From the NCBI GenBank assembly GCA_947359465.1, contig OX375873.1, forward strand, positions 58,747,573-58,811,572: a DNA stretch of 64,000 bases, given 5' to 3'. The notes under the pieces were generated by a model. That model did not search any database, had not been told where the DNA came from, and was given only the letters and a program-made list of their open reading frames with translations. The stretch is from Metellina segmentata. Its lineage: Eukaryota > Arthropoda > Arachnida > Araneae > Tetragnathidae. The first letter of the stretch is position 1; the number at the start of each line of letters is the position of its first letter. Made by a program: the position numbers and the translations under genes. Positions 45,525-56,789 of the stretch are shown here, in pieces.

Positions 45525-48500
45525 ATTGCAAATAAATTTCTGTAGTAGTGTCGAAGTTCACAGTTAGATGAAATATTTACTAATTTTAGCACTCCTGGTG
45601 AATGTATCGACGAGGTATCTCGTGATTAGTAAAACTCACCAGATCGTGTATTGCAAACACATTTCTGTAGTAGTGTCGAAGTTCACAGTTACATGAAATA
45701 TTTACTAATTTTAGCACTCCTGGTGAATGTATCGACGAGTTATCTCGTCATTAGTAAGACTCGCCAGATCGTGTATTGCAAATACATTTCTATAGTAGTG
45801 TAGAAGGTCACTGTTACATGAAATAATTACTACGTTTAGCGCTCCTGGTGATTGTATCGACGAGTTATCTCCTCATTAGTAAAACTCACCAGATCGTGTA
45901 TTGCAAACACATTTCTGTAGTAGTGTCGAAGTTCACAGTTACATGAAATATTTACTAATTTTAGCACTCCTGGTGAATGTATCGACGAGTTATCTCGTCA
46001 TTAGTAAGACTCGCCAGATCGTGTATTGCAAATACATTTCTATAGTAGTGTAGAAGGTCACTGTTACATGAAATAATTACTACGTTTAGCGCTCCTGGTG
46101 ATTGTATCGACGAGTTATCTCCTCAAAAGTAAAACTCACCAGATCGTGTATTGCAAACACATTTCTGTAGTAGTGTCGAAGTTCACAGTTACATGAAATA
46201 TTTACTAATTTTAGCACTCCTGGTGAATGTATCGACGAGTTATCTCGTCATTAGTAAGACTCGCCAGATCGTGTATTGCAAATACATTTCTATAGTAGTG
46301 TAGAAGGTCACTGTTACATAAAATAATTACTACGTTTAGCGCTCCTGGTGATTGTATCGACGAGTTATCTCCTCAAAAGTAAAACTCACCAGATCGTGTA
46401 TTGCAAACACATTTCTGTAGTAGTGTCGAAGTTCACAGTTATATGAAATATTTACTAATTTTAGCACTCCTGGTGAATGTATCGACGAGTTATCTCGTCA
46501 TTAGTAAGACTCACTAGATCGTGTATTGCAAATACATTTCTATAGTAGTGTAGAAGTTCACTGTTACATGAAATAATTACTACGTTTAGCGCTCCTGGTG
46601 ATTGTATCGACGAGTTATCTCCTCATTAGTAAAACTCACCAGATCGTGTATTGCAAACACATTTCTGTAGTAGTGTCGAAGTTCACAGTTATATGAAATA
46701 TTTACTAATTTTAGCACTCCTGGTGAATGTATCGACGAGTTATCTCGTCATTAGTAAGACTCGCCAGATCGTGTATTGCAAATACATTTCTATAGTAGTG
46801 TAGAAGGTCACTGTTACATGAAATAATTACTACGTTTAGCGCTCCTGGTGGTTGTATCGACGAGTTATCTCCTCATTAGTAAAACTCACCAGATCGTGTA
46901 TTGCAAACACATTTCTGTAGTAGTGTCGAAGTTCACAGTTATATGAAATATTTACTAATTTTAACACTCCTGGTGAATGTATCGACGAGTTATCTCGTCA
47001 TTAGTAAGACTCACTAGATCGTGTATTGCAAATACATTTCTATAGTAGTGTAGAAGGTCACTGTTACATGAAATAATTACTACGTTTAGCGCTCCTGGTG
47101 GTTGTATCGACGAGTTATCTCCTCATTAGTAAAACTCACCAGATCGTGTATTGCAAACACATTTCTGTAGTAGTGTCGAAGTTCACAGTTATATGAAATA
47201 TTTACTAATTTTAGCACTCCTGGTGAATGTATCGACGAGTTATCTCGTCATTAGTAAGACTCACTAGATCGTGTATTGCAAATACATTTCTATAGTAGTG
47301 TAGAAGTTCACTGTTACATGAAATAATTACTACGTTTAGCGCTCCTGGTGATTGTATCGACGAGTTATCTCCTCATTAGTAAAACTCACCAGATCGTGTA
47401 TTGCAAACACATTTCTGTAGTAGTGTCGAAGTTCACAGTTATATGAAATATTTACTAATTTTAGCACTCCTGGTGAATGTATCGACGAGTTATCTCGTCA
47501 TTAGTAAGACTCGCCAGATCGTGTATTGCAAATACATTTCTATAGTAGTGTAGAAGGTCACTGTTACATAAAATAATTACTACGTTTAGCGCTCCTGGTG
47601 ATTGTATCGACGAGTTATCTCCTCAAAAGTAAAACTCACCAGATCGTGTATTGCAAACACATTTCTGTAGTAGTGTCGAAGTTCACAGTTACATGAAATA
47701 TTTACTAATTTTAACACTCCTGGTGAATGTATCGACGAGTTATCTCGTCATTAGTAAGACTCACTAGATCGTGTATTGCAAATACATTTCTAGAGTAGTG
47801 TAGAAGGTCACTGTTACATGAAATAATTACTACGTTTAGCGCTCCTGGTGGTTGTATCGACGAGTTATCTCCTCATTAGTAAAACTCACCAGATCGTGTA
47901 TTGCAAACACATTTCTGTAGTAGTGTCGAAGTTCACAGTTATATGAAATATTTACTAATTTTAGCACTCCTGGTGAATGTATCGACGAGTTATCTCGTCA
48001 TTAGTAAGACTCACTAGATCGTGTATTGCAAATACATTTCTATAGTAGTGTAGAAGTTCACTGTTACATGAAATAATTACTACGTTTAGCGCTCCTGGTG
48101 ATTGTATCGACGAGTTATCTCCTCATTAGTAAAACTCACCAGATCGTGTATTGCAAACACATTTCTGTAGTAGTGTCGAAGTTCACAGTTACATGAAATA
48201 TTTACTAATTTTAGCACTCCTGGTGAATGTATCGACGAGTTATCTCGTCATTAGTAAGACTCGCCAGATCGTGTATTGCAAATACATTTCTATAGTAGTG
48301 TAGAAGTTCACTGTTACATAAAATAATTACTACGTTTAGCGCTCCTGGTGATTGTATCGACGAGTTATCTCCTCAAAAGTAAAACTCACCAGATCGTGTA
48401 TTGCAAACACATTTCTGTAGTAGTGTCGAAGTTCACAGTTACATGAAATATTTACTAATTTTAGCACTCCTGGTGAATGTATCGACGAGTTATCTCGTCA

Positions 48501-50022
48501 TTAGTAAGACTCACTAGATCGTGTATTGCAAATACATTTCTATAGTAGTGTAGAAGTTCACTGTTACATGAAATAATTACTACGTTTAGCGCTCCTGGTG
48601 GTTGTATCGACGAGTTATCTCCTCATTAGTAAAACTCACCAGATCGTGTATTGCAAACACATTTCTGTAGTAGTGTCGAAGTTCACAGTTATATGAAATA
48701 TTTACTAATTTTAGCACTCCTGGTGAATGTATCGACGAGTTATCTCGTCATTAGTAAGACTCACTAGATCGTGTATTGCAAATACATTTCTATAGTAGTG
48801 TAGAAGTTCACTGTTACATGAAATAATTACTACGTTTAGCGCTCCTGGTGATTGTATCGACGAGTTATCTCCTCATTAGTAAAACTCACCAGATCGTGTA
48901 TTGCAAACACATTTCTGTAGTAGTGTCGAAGTTCACAGTTATATGAAATATTTACTAATTTTAGCACTCCTGGTGAATGTATCGACGAGTTATCTCGTCA
49001 TTAGTAAGACTCGCCAGATCGTGTATTGCAAATACATTTCTATAGTAGTGTAGAAGTTCACTGTTACATGAAATAATTACTACGTTTAGCGCTCCTGGTG
49101 GTTGTATCGACGAGTTATCTCCTCATTAGTAAAACTCACCAGATCGTGTATTGCAAACACATTTCTGTAGTAGTGTCGAAGTTCACAGTTATATGAAATA
49201 TTTACTAATTTTAGCACTCCTGGTGAATGTATCGACGAGTTATCTCGTCATTAGTAAGACTCACTAGATCGTGTATTGCAAATACATTTCTATAGTAGTG
49301 TAGAAGTTCACTGTTACATGAAATAATTACTACGTTTAGCGCTCCTGGTGATTGTATCGACGAGTTATCTCCTCATTAGTAAAACTCACCAGATCGTGTA
49401 TTGCAAACACATTTCTGTAGTAGTGTCGAAGTTCACAGTTACATGAAATATTTACTAATTTTAGCACTCCTGGTTAATGTATCGACGGGTTATCTCGTCA
49501 TTAGTAAGACTCACTAGATCGTGTATTGCAAACACATTTCTATAGTAGTGTAGAAGTTCACTGTTACATGAAATAATTACTACGTTTAGCGCTCCTGGTG
49601 GTTGTATCGACGAGTTATCTCCTCATTAGTAAAACTCACCAGATCGTGTATTGCAAACACATTTCTCTAGTAGTGTCGAAGTTCACAGTTACATGAAATA
49701 TTTACTAATTTTAGCACTCCTGGTGAATGTATCGACGGGTTATCTCGTCATTAGTAAGACTCACTAGATCGTGTATTGCAAACACATTTCTATAGTAGTG
49801 TAGAAGTTCACTGTTACATGAAATAATTACTACGTTTAGCGCTCCTGGTGGTTGTATCGACGAGTTATCTCCTCATTAGTAAAACTCACCAGATCGTGTA
49901 TTGCAAACACATTTCTCTAGTAGTGTCGAAGTTCACAGTTACATGAAATATTTACTAATTTTAGCACTCCTGGTGATTGTATCGACGAGTTATCTCCTCA
50001 TTAGTAAAACTCACGAGATCGA
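45525..50022 (+). repeat. Satellite: 125-bp monomers in a 250-bp dimer repeat
   Basis: About 18 dimers (36 monomers). The period was checked at TTGCAAACAC: 45651, 45901, 46151, 46401, 46651, and the alternate monomer TTGCAAATAC is exactly 125 bp on. Type A carries GTCGAAGTTCACAGTTA and GACGAGTTATCTCGTC. Type B carries GTAGAAGGTCACTGTTA and GACGAGTTATCTCCTC. Every monomer begins its element-derived half with TTAGCACTCCTGGTG or TTAGCGCTCCTGGTG, the end of the TTAA/CCCTCC MITE family, and contains the MITE palindrome plus ACTCACCAGATC spacer. The other half is unrelated sequence that appears once as flank at 45525-45590. Confidence 0.95.
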
Positions 50023-50171
50023 GTTGGAATAGATGTCACGTAATTGAAAGAAAACACAATCCTGATCATTAGAGAAAAACTGACCAGATCTTGATGACGA
50101 GATATCTCGTCATTACTAAATGAATCACAGACCTTGATAGACGAGATATCTTGTAGCAACCACCTTGAGGG
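45600..50171 (+). mobile_element. TTAA-family MITE, copy 6, giant expanded form
   Basis: The outer ends are TTAG|CACTCCTGGTG (45596-45610) and CCACCTTGAGGG|TTAG (50160-50175). These correspond to the family termini CCCTCCTGGTG and its complement, with TTAG in place of TTAA on both sides. The right-hand 140 bp (50030-50171) is single-copy family sequence (ACTGACCAGATCTTGATGAC, GAGATATCTCGTCATTACT, GATAGACGAGATATCTTG). The interior is the satellite. The array therefore sits within, and was built from, one MITE copy. Confidence 0.7.
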
Positions 50172-50179
50172 TTAGAACA

Positions 50180-50990
50180 TAGTCGTTTATTTAAAACATT
50201 ATGATGCTACGTTCCGAATAGCTTACTAACGATCACCACTAATCAGAAATTTCAAAATTTCGACATGAAATAACACTTTTTCCTTTCAACGTTAGTTGTA
50301 ATACTGAGCAATGAAAAGCCGGAATCTCACACTGAGTAAACATCACAATTCTGTCTATAATTGCTTACTTTAAGATTTGCTATTAGCTCTCTCATTACAA
50401 TCGATTGGAAATATTCATTTCAAATAATTGTACTAACACAAGCAATCAATGGATATCCCATTTTCTCTGACAATTAGTCTTTCAATAAAGCAATTCCTTT
50501 CTGTAAAGTAATTACGATATATTTGTGCAAAATAACTGAGAGGTGATTATCCATGCTCTGCTTCGAAATGAGATGATTTTCACTTGAGGCTGTTTGCTGC
50601 AGAAAAATTTCTCATTATCCTGGGTGATTATTAAATTCTCTTAATGATCTCTTTAAGTGATTTGTGTACTTCATGCCCTAACTCTCGAGTAACCAAGGTG
50701 AGGATTTGTTTGTTTTCTTGAGCTAAGTACCCTTAATGTTATCCATAATTTCATTTCACTTCTCCCTATTAATCTTCTCAGGCAATATGGATGGGGAAAA
50801 AACCCTCCTCGCGTTTCCATGTATCCTTAACTAGGAATTTTCGGATGCTGTTGCATTTATTGATGTGCATTAATATTATTTTCTGTAATACGCTTGGATT
50901 TGTTTTAAAATAGGCGGCCTTAAGTGTTAAAATGTTGACTCAAGCACCAGGTTTGGTTAATGGTCCATATTCAATGACGAACCTCACACA
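50180..50990. other. Intron, nothing recognised
   Basis: No exon or element seen. Confidence 0.5.
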
Positions 50991-50999
50991 GAATTCTAA

Positions 51000-51230
51000 A
51001 TTGTTTTTTGTAGTGTAAAAGCCATATTTGGTCATGCTACACTACAGAACGTCATGTAAATGTTGTGTACAATCCTGTGAGTTGTAGGTGGTGTAGGTTC
51101 GATTCATCTCTAGGTGTATTTCTCTCTTCTGTGTTAGTAGGGCTAGGGTGTGTATGTTTCCCTACGTTTGGCGGCAGTTTGGTCGGATATGAACTTTGCG
51201 CCATAAGAAATCCCATCCAACCCTAAAATG
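51000..51230 (+). mobile_element. SINE family 2, copy c
   Basis: 51000-51050 is an inverted 3' fragment (GCCATATTTGGTCATGC). From about 51060 a plus copy follows, with box B GGTTCGATTC (51088-51097), GGTGTATTTCTCTCTTCTGT, GTATGTTTCCCTACG and a final GCGCCATAAGAAATCCC. The tRNA-like head is decayed upstream of box B. Confidence 0.65.
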
Positions 51231-51267
51231 AAAATTGATTTTTTTCCCATGTACTACTTTAAGTGTA

Positions 51268-51388
51268 TGTTATGGTATGTATGTCATAAACTATGGTATG
51301 TATGTCATAAATGTATGGTATGTATGTCATAAATGTATGGTATGTATGTCATTAATGTATGGTATGTATGTCATAAAGTATGTAATTC
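51268..51388 (+). repeat. 22-bp minisatellite
   Basis: Five copies of ATGGTATGTATGTCATAA with a short variable link. Confidence 0.9.
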
Positions 51389-51464
51389 AATTCCCACTCA
51401 TTCACTTATGTGATTTATTGGGTTTTATATGTGTTTTTAGGTATGCCAGTTAAATTCTTCTATG

Positions 51465-51600
51465 TTACCTGGAGCGTATATCTCTCTTCTGTTTTCGTAA
51501 AACTTTTCCTTTTGTATGTCCATTACTTTACGATGTATGTCTTGTGTATGGCACCGCTTGGCCAAATATGGCCCTTGAGCCACTCAAACAGGTTTTTCAC
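51465..51600 (+). mobile_element. SINE family 2, 3' part, copy d
   Basis: TATATCTCTCTTCTGTTTTC, GATGTATGTCTTGTGTATGG, then CTTGGCCAAATATGGCCCTT and GAGCCA. It lies just upstream of the LINE fragment and supplies the artefactual start of its long open frame. Confidence 0.7.
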
Positions 51601-51642
51601 ACTTGTAAAGCTGTATTGTTTAAGTATATTGAAAAGTTTGTT

Positions 51643-53607
51643 TTTAGACGACATCGCAATACTTATCTCGGGTAACAATAGAAGAGTTATTGAAACAACA
51701 GCCAGCGAAGCCCTCCAAAAAGTACAAACCTGGTGCCGTCGAGAACAGCTAACAATATCAGAAAGCAAATCAACGGCAATGATAATCGGAGCATTTAAAC
51801 CTCTCGCAAGAAATCCTATACTCAAAAGTGGATCAATGAAAATTAAAATAGTTAAACATATAAAACTACTGGGAGTCATAATCGACAGTAAGCTCTCATT
51901 CCTACAACATATTGCACACTTAAAAACAAAATGTCTGCGCCTTAGTAACAGTATGGCTCACACGGTGGGTAGATTGTGGGGCACAAAACCACGGTACCTC
52001 AAGATATGGTACAAAGCAGTAGCGGAGAGAATAATTTGTTATGCAGCCAGCGCATGGGCCCAACAGCTTACACAGCGAAAGACTCAAAAACTGCTGAGTC
52101 TCCAGCGCCTGTTTACAGTACGCATCCTTAGAGCATACCGCACATCACCAACAAACGCTCTACAAATATTGGCCGGTATCGAACCACTGCACCTTGTGGC
52201 TCACAGAGAGGCGGCTTTCACAAAACTCACCAGACTGCAACAAAATGTACACTTTCTAGGAACAATTTACAAAACAAGCGACTATGAAAAAGAAGCAGAC
52301 ATTCAAATTGAAAACACCTGGACCACGGACTTCGACACAATAGGCACACAAGGCGAAATAGAAACGGATCTAACAATTTACACGGACGGGTCAAAGACGC
52401 CACATGGCGTAGGAGCGGCTTTCGTGGCATACAAAAATAACATGGAAATTTACACAAAAAAAATAGCACTTCATAACAACAACACAGTGGCGCAGGCCGA
52501 AAAACTGGCTATCCTCTTCGCACTTGTATGGACACAAACACAAACTTACATAACGTGCAATATCCGAACAGATAGCCTTTCAACTATAAAAACCTTACAA
52601 CAGTTCCAGACTAAAGACTCAATAGCGCAACAAATTAGAACATTACTTAACTATAACTTTAATAACACGTTCATCAACTGGGTTAAAGCCCATATTGGCG
52701 TGACCGGAAACGAAAGGGCCGACCAACTAGCCAAGGAAGCAGCGATGGGAGAAACTAATTTCACTGTCATCGCCAAACTACCCAAGAGTCACGCTAAAAA
52801 CCTTATGAAGAAGGCAGCCCTACAAAAATGGCAGGAGGACTGGGAAACCGGAGAAACAGGAAGAAGAACCTTCGCATTTCTTCCAAAGATCAACCCCAGG
52901 AAAGAACCCTGTGGACCCTACCTCACGTCTTTTTACACAGGCCACGGACCCTTCCCCAGCTACCTAAGCAGATTTAAAGTAGTAACATCAAGCAACTGCC
53001 TCTGCGGACAAACAGGAACGCCAAACCACTACGTTTTCAACTGCCCCCTCACGTGTCACCATCATCTACCACAACCAACAGACGAAAATTACAGGGCATG
53101 GGCGACAAACACGGCAAGCAACAACCAAGCACAAGCAAAGATAATGCAAATTATGAAGTTCCTATCGGAAAACATCAACATCATCATTCAATAAGACTGC
53201 TTACAATTAATTTCAACTGTTCAATTCTTATTATGGGGTTTGATCCTTTTCTTAGAGCTCTATTTTAAGAAGCTCTTTTTTGTTAACCTTTAACTTTAGC
53301 TCTCAACTAACATAACGTTGATGTTTCTTCCATTTGCTTTTTTTTTATTACTATATTTTTATTTTCTTCTTATTTCTATATTGCATAACGGGAACCCTCA
53401 CACGAGAAGTTCCCATCATGTAAACAAAGTTAGTTTATTGCCCCGTAGCTAAAACACACAGCCAAAGGTTAGCCTGAAGCTGTCACACTCAGTCTTGGTG
53501 GGCTCCAACCACTTTTCCGCAGTGTGTCCGCGAAAAACCACTTTTACCTGTCCCATGGACGGGGGGTAAGGGGGACACCTGCGGTGTCTAATACTCTAAT
53601 ACTCTAA
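51643..53607 (+). mobile_element. 5'-truncated LINE (I/R1-like with RNase H)
   Basis: A non-LTR retrotransposon fragment cut off at the 5' side inside the reverse transcriptase. Its 3' untranslated region runs from 53195 to a terminal TACTCTAATACTCTAA repeat, the expected short-repeat 3' end in place of a poly(A) tail. 5' truncation is the usual result of incomplete target-primed reverse transcription. The coding part is undamaged, so insertion is relatively recent. Target duplications could not be defined. Confidence 0.9.
51647..53194 (+). CDS. LINE ORF2 C-terminal part: RT thumb, RNase H, CCHC
   Basis: 515 uninterrupted codons starting DDIAILISGNNRRVIETTAS, that is, at the two Asp of the reverse transcriptase FADD box. 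The open frame extends further upstream only through SINE sequence. Next come the thumb and linker (KHIKLLGVIIDSKLSFLQHI; LLSLQRLFTVRILRAYRTSP; LAGIEPLHL). RNase H follows with all catalytic residues: D in IYTDGSK (about 52385), E in AQAEKLAILFA, D in RTDSLSTIK, and H and D in KAHIGVTGNERADQLAKEAA. A C-terminal CLCGQTGTPNHYVFNC forms the CCHC knuckle of this LINE group. Endonuclease, fingers and most of the palm are missing, so it cannot mobilise itself. Confidence 0.93.
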   Translation, partial: DDIAILISGNNRRVIETTASEALQKVQTWCRREQLTISESKSTAMIIGAFKPLARNPILKSGSMKIKIVKHIKLLGVIIDSKLSFLQHIAHLKTKCLRLSNSMAHTVGRLWGTKPRYLKIWYKAVAERIICYAASAWAQQLTQRKTQKLLSLQRLFTVRILRAYRTSPTNALQILAGIEPLHLVAHREAAFTKLTRLQQNVHFLGTIYKTSDYEKEADIQIENTWTTDFDTIGTQGEIETDLTIYTDGSKTPHGVGAAFVAYKNNMEIYTKKIALHNNNTVAQAEKLAILFALVWTQTQTYITCNIRTDSLSTIKTLQQFQTKDSIAQQIRTLLNYNFNNTFINWVKAHIGVTGNERADQLAKEAAMGETNFTVIAKLPKSHAKNLMKKAALQKWQEDWETGETGRRTFAFLPKINPRKEPCGPYLTSFYTGHGPFPSYLSRFKVVTSSNCLCGQTGTPNHYVFNCPLTCHHHLPQPTDENYRAWATNTASNNQAQAKIMQIMKFLSENINIIIQ

Positions 53608-53654
53608 ACTTGCAAAAGTCGATTAAACTAGTTGTCGCTTCTTTACGCTCTTCA

Positions 53655-53960
53655 TAGAACACAGCACCGCGATAGCCAATCTGGAAGAGCAAAGGATCAG
53701 CAACTGAAGGAGTTCGAAACTAGGTCCAGTCAAAGATCATCCTTTACACGTTAAATCTGTCATGGCCATAAATATCCACTAGTTTGTGGAGTGTGGAAGT
53801 TTGGATAGTGAGGTGCTTGCTCAGGTGTTGTTCTCGTCATCTGGCTGTGGTTCAAAGTTACGAGGCGTTGTCCTCCGATCTTTCCCTTCGGGCTAGATCT
53901 CTGACCGTCGCCAATACCCCATTGTGTCGCATCAGTGCGACGTCAATTAACAACCTACCA
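53655..53960 (+). mobile_element. SINE family 1, copy c
   Basis: GATAGCCAATCTGGAAGAGC (decayed box A), GAGTTCGAAAC (box B), GTGTGGAAGTTTGGATAGTG, GTTACGAGGCGTTGTCCTC and the tail GTGCGACGTCAATTAAC. It lies about 50 bp after the LINE 3' end. No clear target duplication. Confidence 0.75.
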
Positions 53961-53964
53961 ACGT

Positions 53965-55280
53965 ATCTTTATAGGACACATTTTAATCTGTTTCTAATCT
54001 GTTGAACAATACATAATTGATGCTCACTTCTTTGGAAAACAGTTTATATATACTAGCTAAATTATCGCTGTAAGCAATCGGCATTTCCTGCATATCCCTA
54101 CGCTTCATTTCAGTAAATTTAATTCTTATTAAGAAAGGCCCACAGCCTCACGTTCCGTATTTATGTTAACCGGCCTCCACTCTGTGGATTGAAAATAGTT
54201 GACATGCAAATTAAAACTAGATTCATAGTGTCCAGCCTAGTAAAAGTATTCAGTTTTAAAAGAGCCATAATGCTTTTGGTGCCAAATGTCAACTTCGTTA
54301 TACGACTGCAGGGTATTCAATGTGCGACTATATAAATAAATTTCAAACTACTTGTAATGAGTTGCATATGGGTATCACTACACTAGGTATCTCTGAGCTG
54401 TAACGACTAGAACTTCATGAATCAGAAACATGTCCGTGATACCACTAATTTAAAGTCAACGGGAGTGGTATGAGAGCTAATTATATAGAATCTAAGCTGA
54501 AATCAAATAGCAAATTATTCTGGTTACATAATACACGCCACTATGACAATATTACACGCGTTTACCCACCACGTACGTGCCAGTTCATTACAGCTTATAC
54601 CTGGATGTGGAGTTCACAAGGTTCCATTCTTCCCTACACAGTTTTAACATACATTTAAATGTTGGTTTGGTCTATAGTTTAATCTCTTTTAATCTTAAGT
54701 TTTGCCAGATTGTCCATTTTAACCTTGGGAGGCGCCATAAAACCTAAATTAACCAACCGCTTTCCTAAGCTGATAAGAATTTGATGCGTTAGTAGGAATA
54801 TATAAAAAAAAACTCCTTTGGTTATTTAAAATATGTTTTGATTTGATAGTGTGAGAGTATGTTTCGGCATGCTGATATATAAACCTACCCATTTTTCAGT
54901 AGCGTTCCATAATTTGCCAATGCTACAGTGCTAGTAAAAAATAGCAGTTCAGTAACTTTAGATTAAAAGTTGTGTGCTGCGTATAAAATTACCCAATACT
55001 TAATAACTCTAAAAACAGCATAATGCATTCGTTCAACAGTTCTAGTGATCGTTATATAGTGTTAGGTATTAGATAGTTTTATGCATGTTATATTTCTATC
55101 ATGAAAACTGAAATCAAGTATTTGGAATTCAGCCATTTTGTCTGCCAAGCCTACAGTAGTCAAAATTGTTCTAATAACTATTACTTAAAATCGCAGAAAA
55201 TGAATAAAATGTACACTCGATAAAAATCTGCGAAATTTTCGAACATGTTTGACTACTATAATTTCGAACAGTCTAATTAC
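53965..55280. other. Intron, nothing recognised
   Basis: AT-rich, no feature seen. Confidence 0.5.
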
Positions 55281-55282
55281 TT

Positions 55283-55505
55283 CAATGGTGGCTCAGTGGA
55301 TTTATACCCACTACTCTATCTACCTGCAAGTTGTGGGCGGTGAAGGTTCGATTCCTCCTTGTGTGTGTATTTCAATCTTCTGTGTCATTAAAACTTTCCT
55401 TGAATGTGTATGTCTACTACTTGATATTGTATGTCTTGTGTCTGGCGTAGCAATGGAAATATATGAACCGTGTGGCATAAAAACCCAAATAGCAAAACCC
55501 ATAAC
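55283..55505 (+). mobile_element. SINE family 2, copy e (best head)
   Basis: The tRNA-like head has box A GGTGGCTCAGTGG (55288-55300) and box B GGTTCGATTCC (55344-55354). The body is GTGTGTATTTCAATCTTCTG, CTTTCCTTGAATGTGTATGT, TGTATGTCTTGTGTCTGGCG, ending GGCATAAAAACCCAAATAGC. Family 2 is distinct from family 1 in both head and body. Confidence 0.8.
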
Positions 55506-55509
55506 TTCT

Positions 55510-56095
55510 TTCGTATATGTACTCGAGACCATACACTTGTTCTGGCTACTCAGTATAACAGATAAAACCGACTACTATTTTAAATGTATTGCTAAATAAA
55601 CACAGCCTGAAATGTAAAAGAAAAATACCGAGTTTCTGGAAAGAAGTTCTGAAAAAGACATGAGTAAAATGCATCAGTTGTGTAGTTGGAAGAGCCATCA
55701 ATTAAAATTAATTTTATTAGTTATCACATCACAAACACTCCGAAAAAAAGTCATAGTATTATGTACCATATTCAATACAAAAAAATATTTAATAACGTTA
55801 TTCGCTCGTAAAATGAAACAAAATTGTTAACCATTCAAAGTTCTAAAAATTAAATGTGAAACAGAAATTTGTAGAAATTTTTAAGTTCTAGATCTCTGAC
55901 TAATATTGCCAATGTTATGCGTTTAGGTGTACATACTAAACCCAAATGTTACAGAATTATTTCAGTAGCAATTGTACATTATCACACAATAAAAAAGAGT
56001 GGTGCTGTTAGCCGCAACTTTGGAGCTTACTGTCAGTTATATTTATGATCCAATATTGGTTCCGTCACTTTAACGTCACTTGACTTCTTTACCTT
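55510..56095. other. Intron, nothing recognised
   Basis: No feature apart from the pyrimidine-rich run to the acceptor ACCTTCTAG. Confidence 0.5.
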
Positions 56096-56099
56096 CTAG

Positions 56100-56204
56100 T
56101 GCCGCGTTGGATGGGCTGGAGATGGTAAAACATGTGGACCTGACAGGGATCTTGATGGTTGGCCTGATGTGGAGTTGTCCTGCTCTGGAGACAGATGCAC
56201 AGCA
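56100..56204 (+). CDS. Tsp: Thrombospondin internal exon (EGF end, first type 3 repeat)
   Basis: A 35-codon, phase 0 exon between CTTCTAG and [19 protein letters not shown] closes the last EGF-like module. [20 protein letters not shown] is the first calcium-binding type 3 repeat with the DxDxDGxxD loop (DRDLDGWPD). The following exon starts [11 protein letters not shown], so the join reads [12 protein letters not shown], as in the family. This is the EGF-to-type 3 transition of the protein's calcium-loaded wire region. The introns on either side are 15.3 and 7.4 kb. Confidence 0.95.
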
Positions 56205-56252
56205 GTAAGTTGATTTCCCTTTGAGTTTTCATTCCCTCGACTTTACAATGTA

Positions 56253-56785
56253 GTGAACTCTCTCTTAACCGGCCACCTTTAGCCGGCCTCACTTTTAACC
56301 GGTCGCAGACCTGTCGCGACATGTCTCTGGGGTGACTTCGCTTTCAAAAGAACAACACACATAAAGAAACAAAAGGAAATCGAGGGTTACTATTAGAGCT
56401 TTTTTTATATTTATAGAAGAAGATTTTCTAGTATTGTAAATTTAATGACCTGTTTAGTATAAGGCCTAATATGTATACTGCAATTGTGTACAATAATACA
56501 GTAGCCTACAGTAACACTTGTTTAGTTTTTTCCCCAACAAAACAAGTTCTTCCAGGGTAAGTTTTCCAAATTATACTTACCATATTACAATAAAGTAGGC
56601 TATATACTTGGTTTTATACTAATAACAACGGTTTAGGGTGTGTACTTTAATGCTATTAAAGGAACAACGAACAACCGCAACCGGTATAGAATCGAATCAA
56701 ATCGTAACCAGCCAAATCGTTATCCGGTCTGGGCCCCAGTCCCGAAGTGGCCGGTTATATATATAAATATATATATATATATTAT
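56253..56785. mobile_element. Candidate pogo/Tigger-like MITE
   Basis: The left end has GTGAACTCTCTCTTAACCGG followed by CCACC, and further inside TTTTAACCGGTCGC. The right end as reverse complement reads TATATAACCGGCCACTTCGG with CCGGATAACG. Repeated CCGGTTAA-type motifs at both ends are typical of pogo/Tigger-like elements, which start AGTGAAC. The outermost right end appears replaced by an AT microsatellite (56755-56785). Confidence 0.55.
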
Positions 56786-56789
56786 TTTG

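Noticed and set aside
45267..45545. 92-codon open frame before the satellite
   Set aside because: No recognisable domain, and it ends inside the first satellite-like unit. No splice or start context supports it.
51410..51646. N-terminal 79 residues of the long open frame as part of the retroelement protein
   Set aside because: This part reads through minisatellite flank and a SINE. LINE similarity begins abruptly at the DD of the FADD box.
55288..55360. Functional tRNA gene
   Set aside because: The spacing between the boxes is irregular and the sequence continues into SINE family 2.
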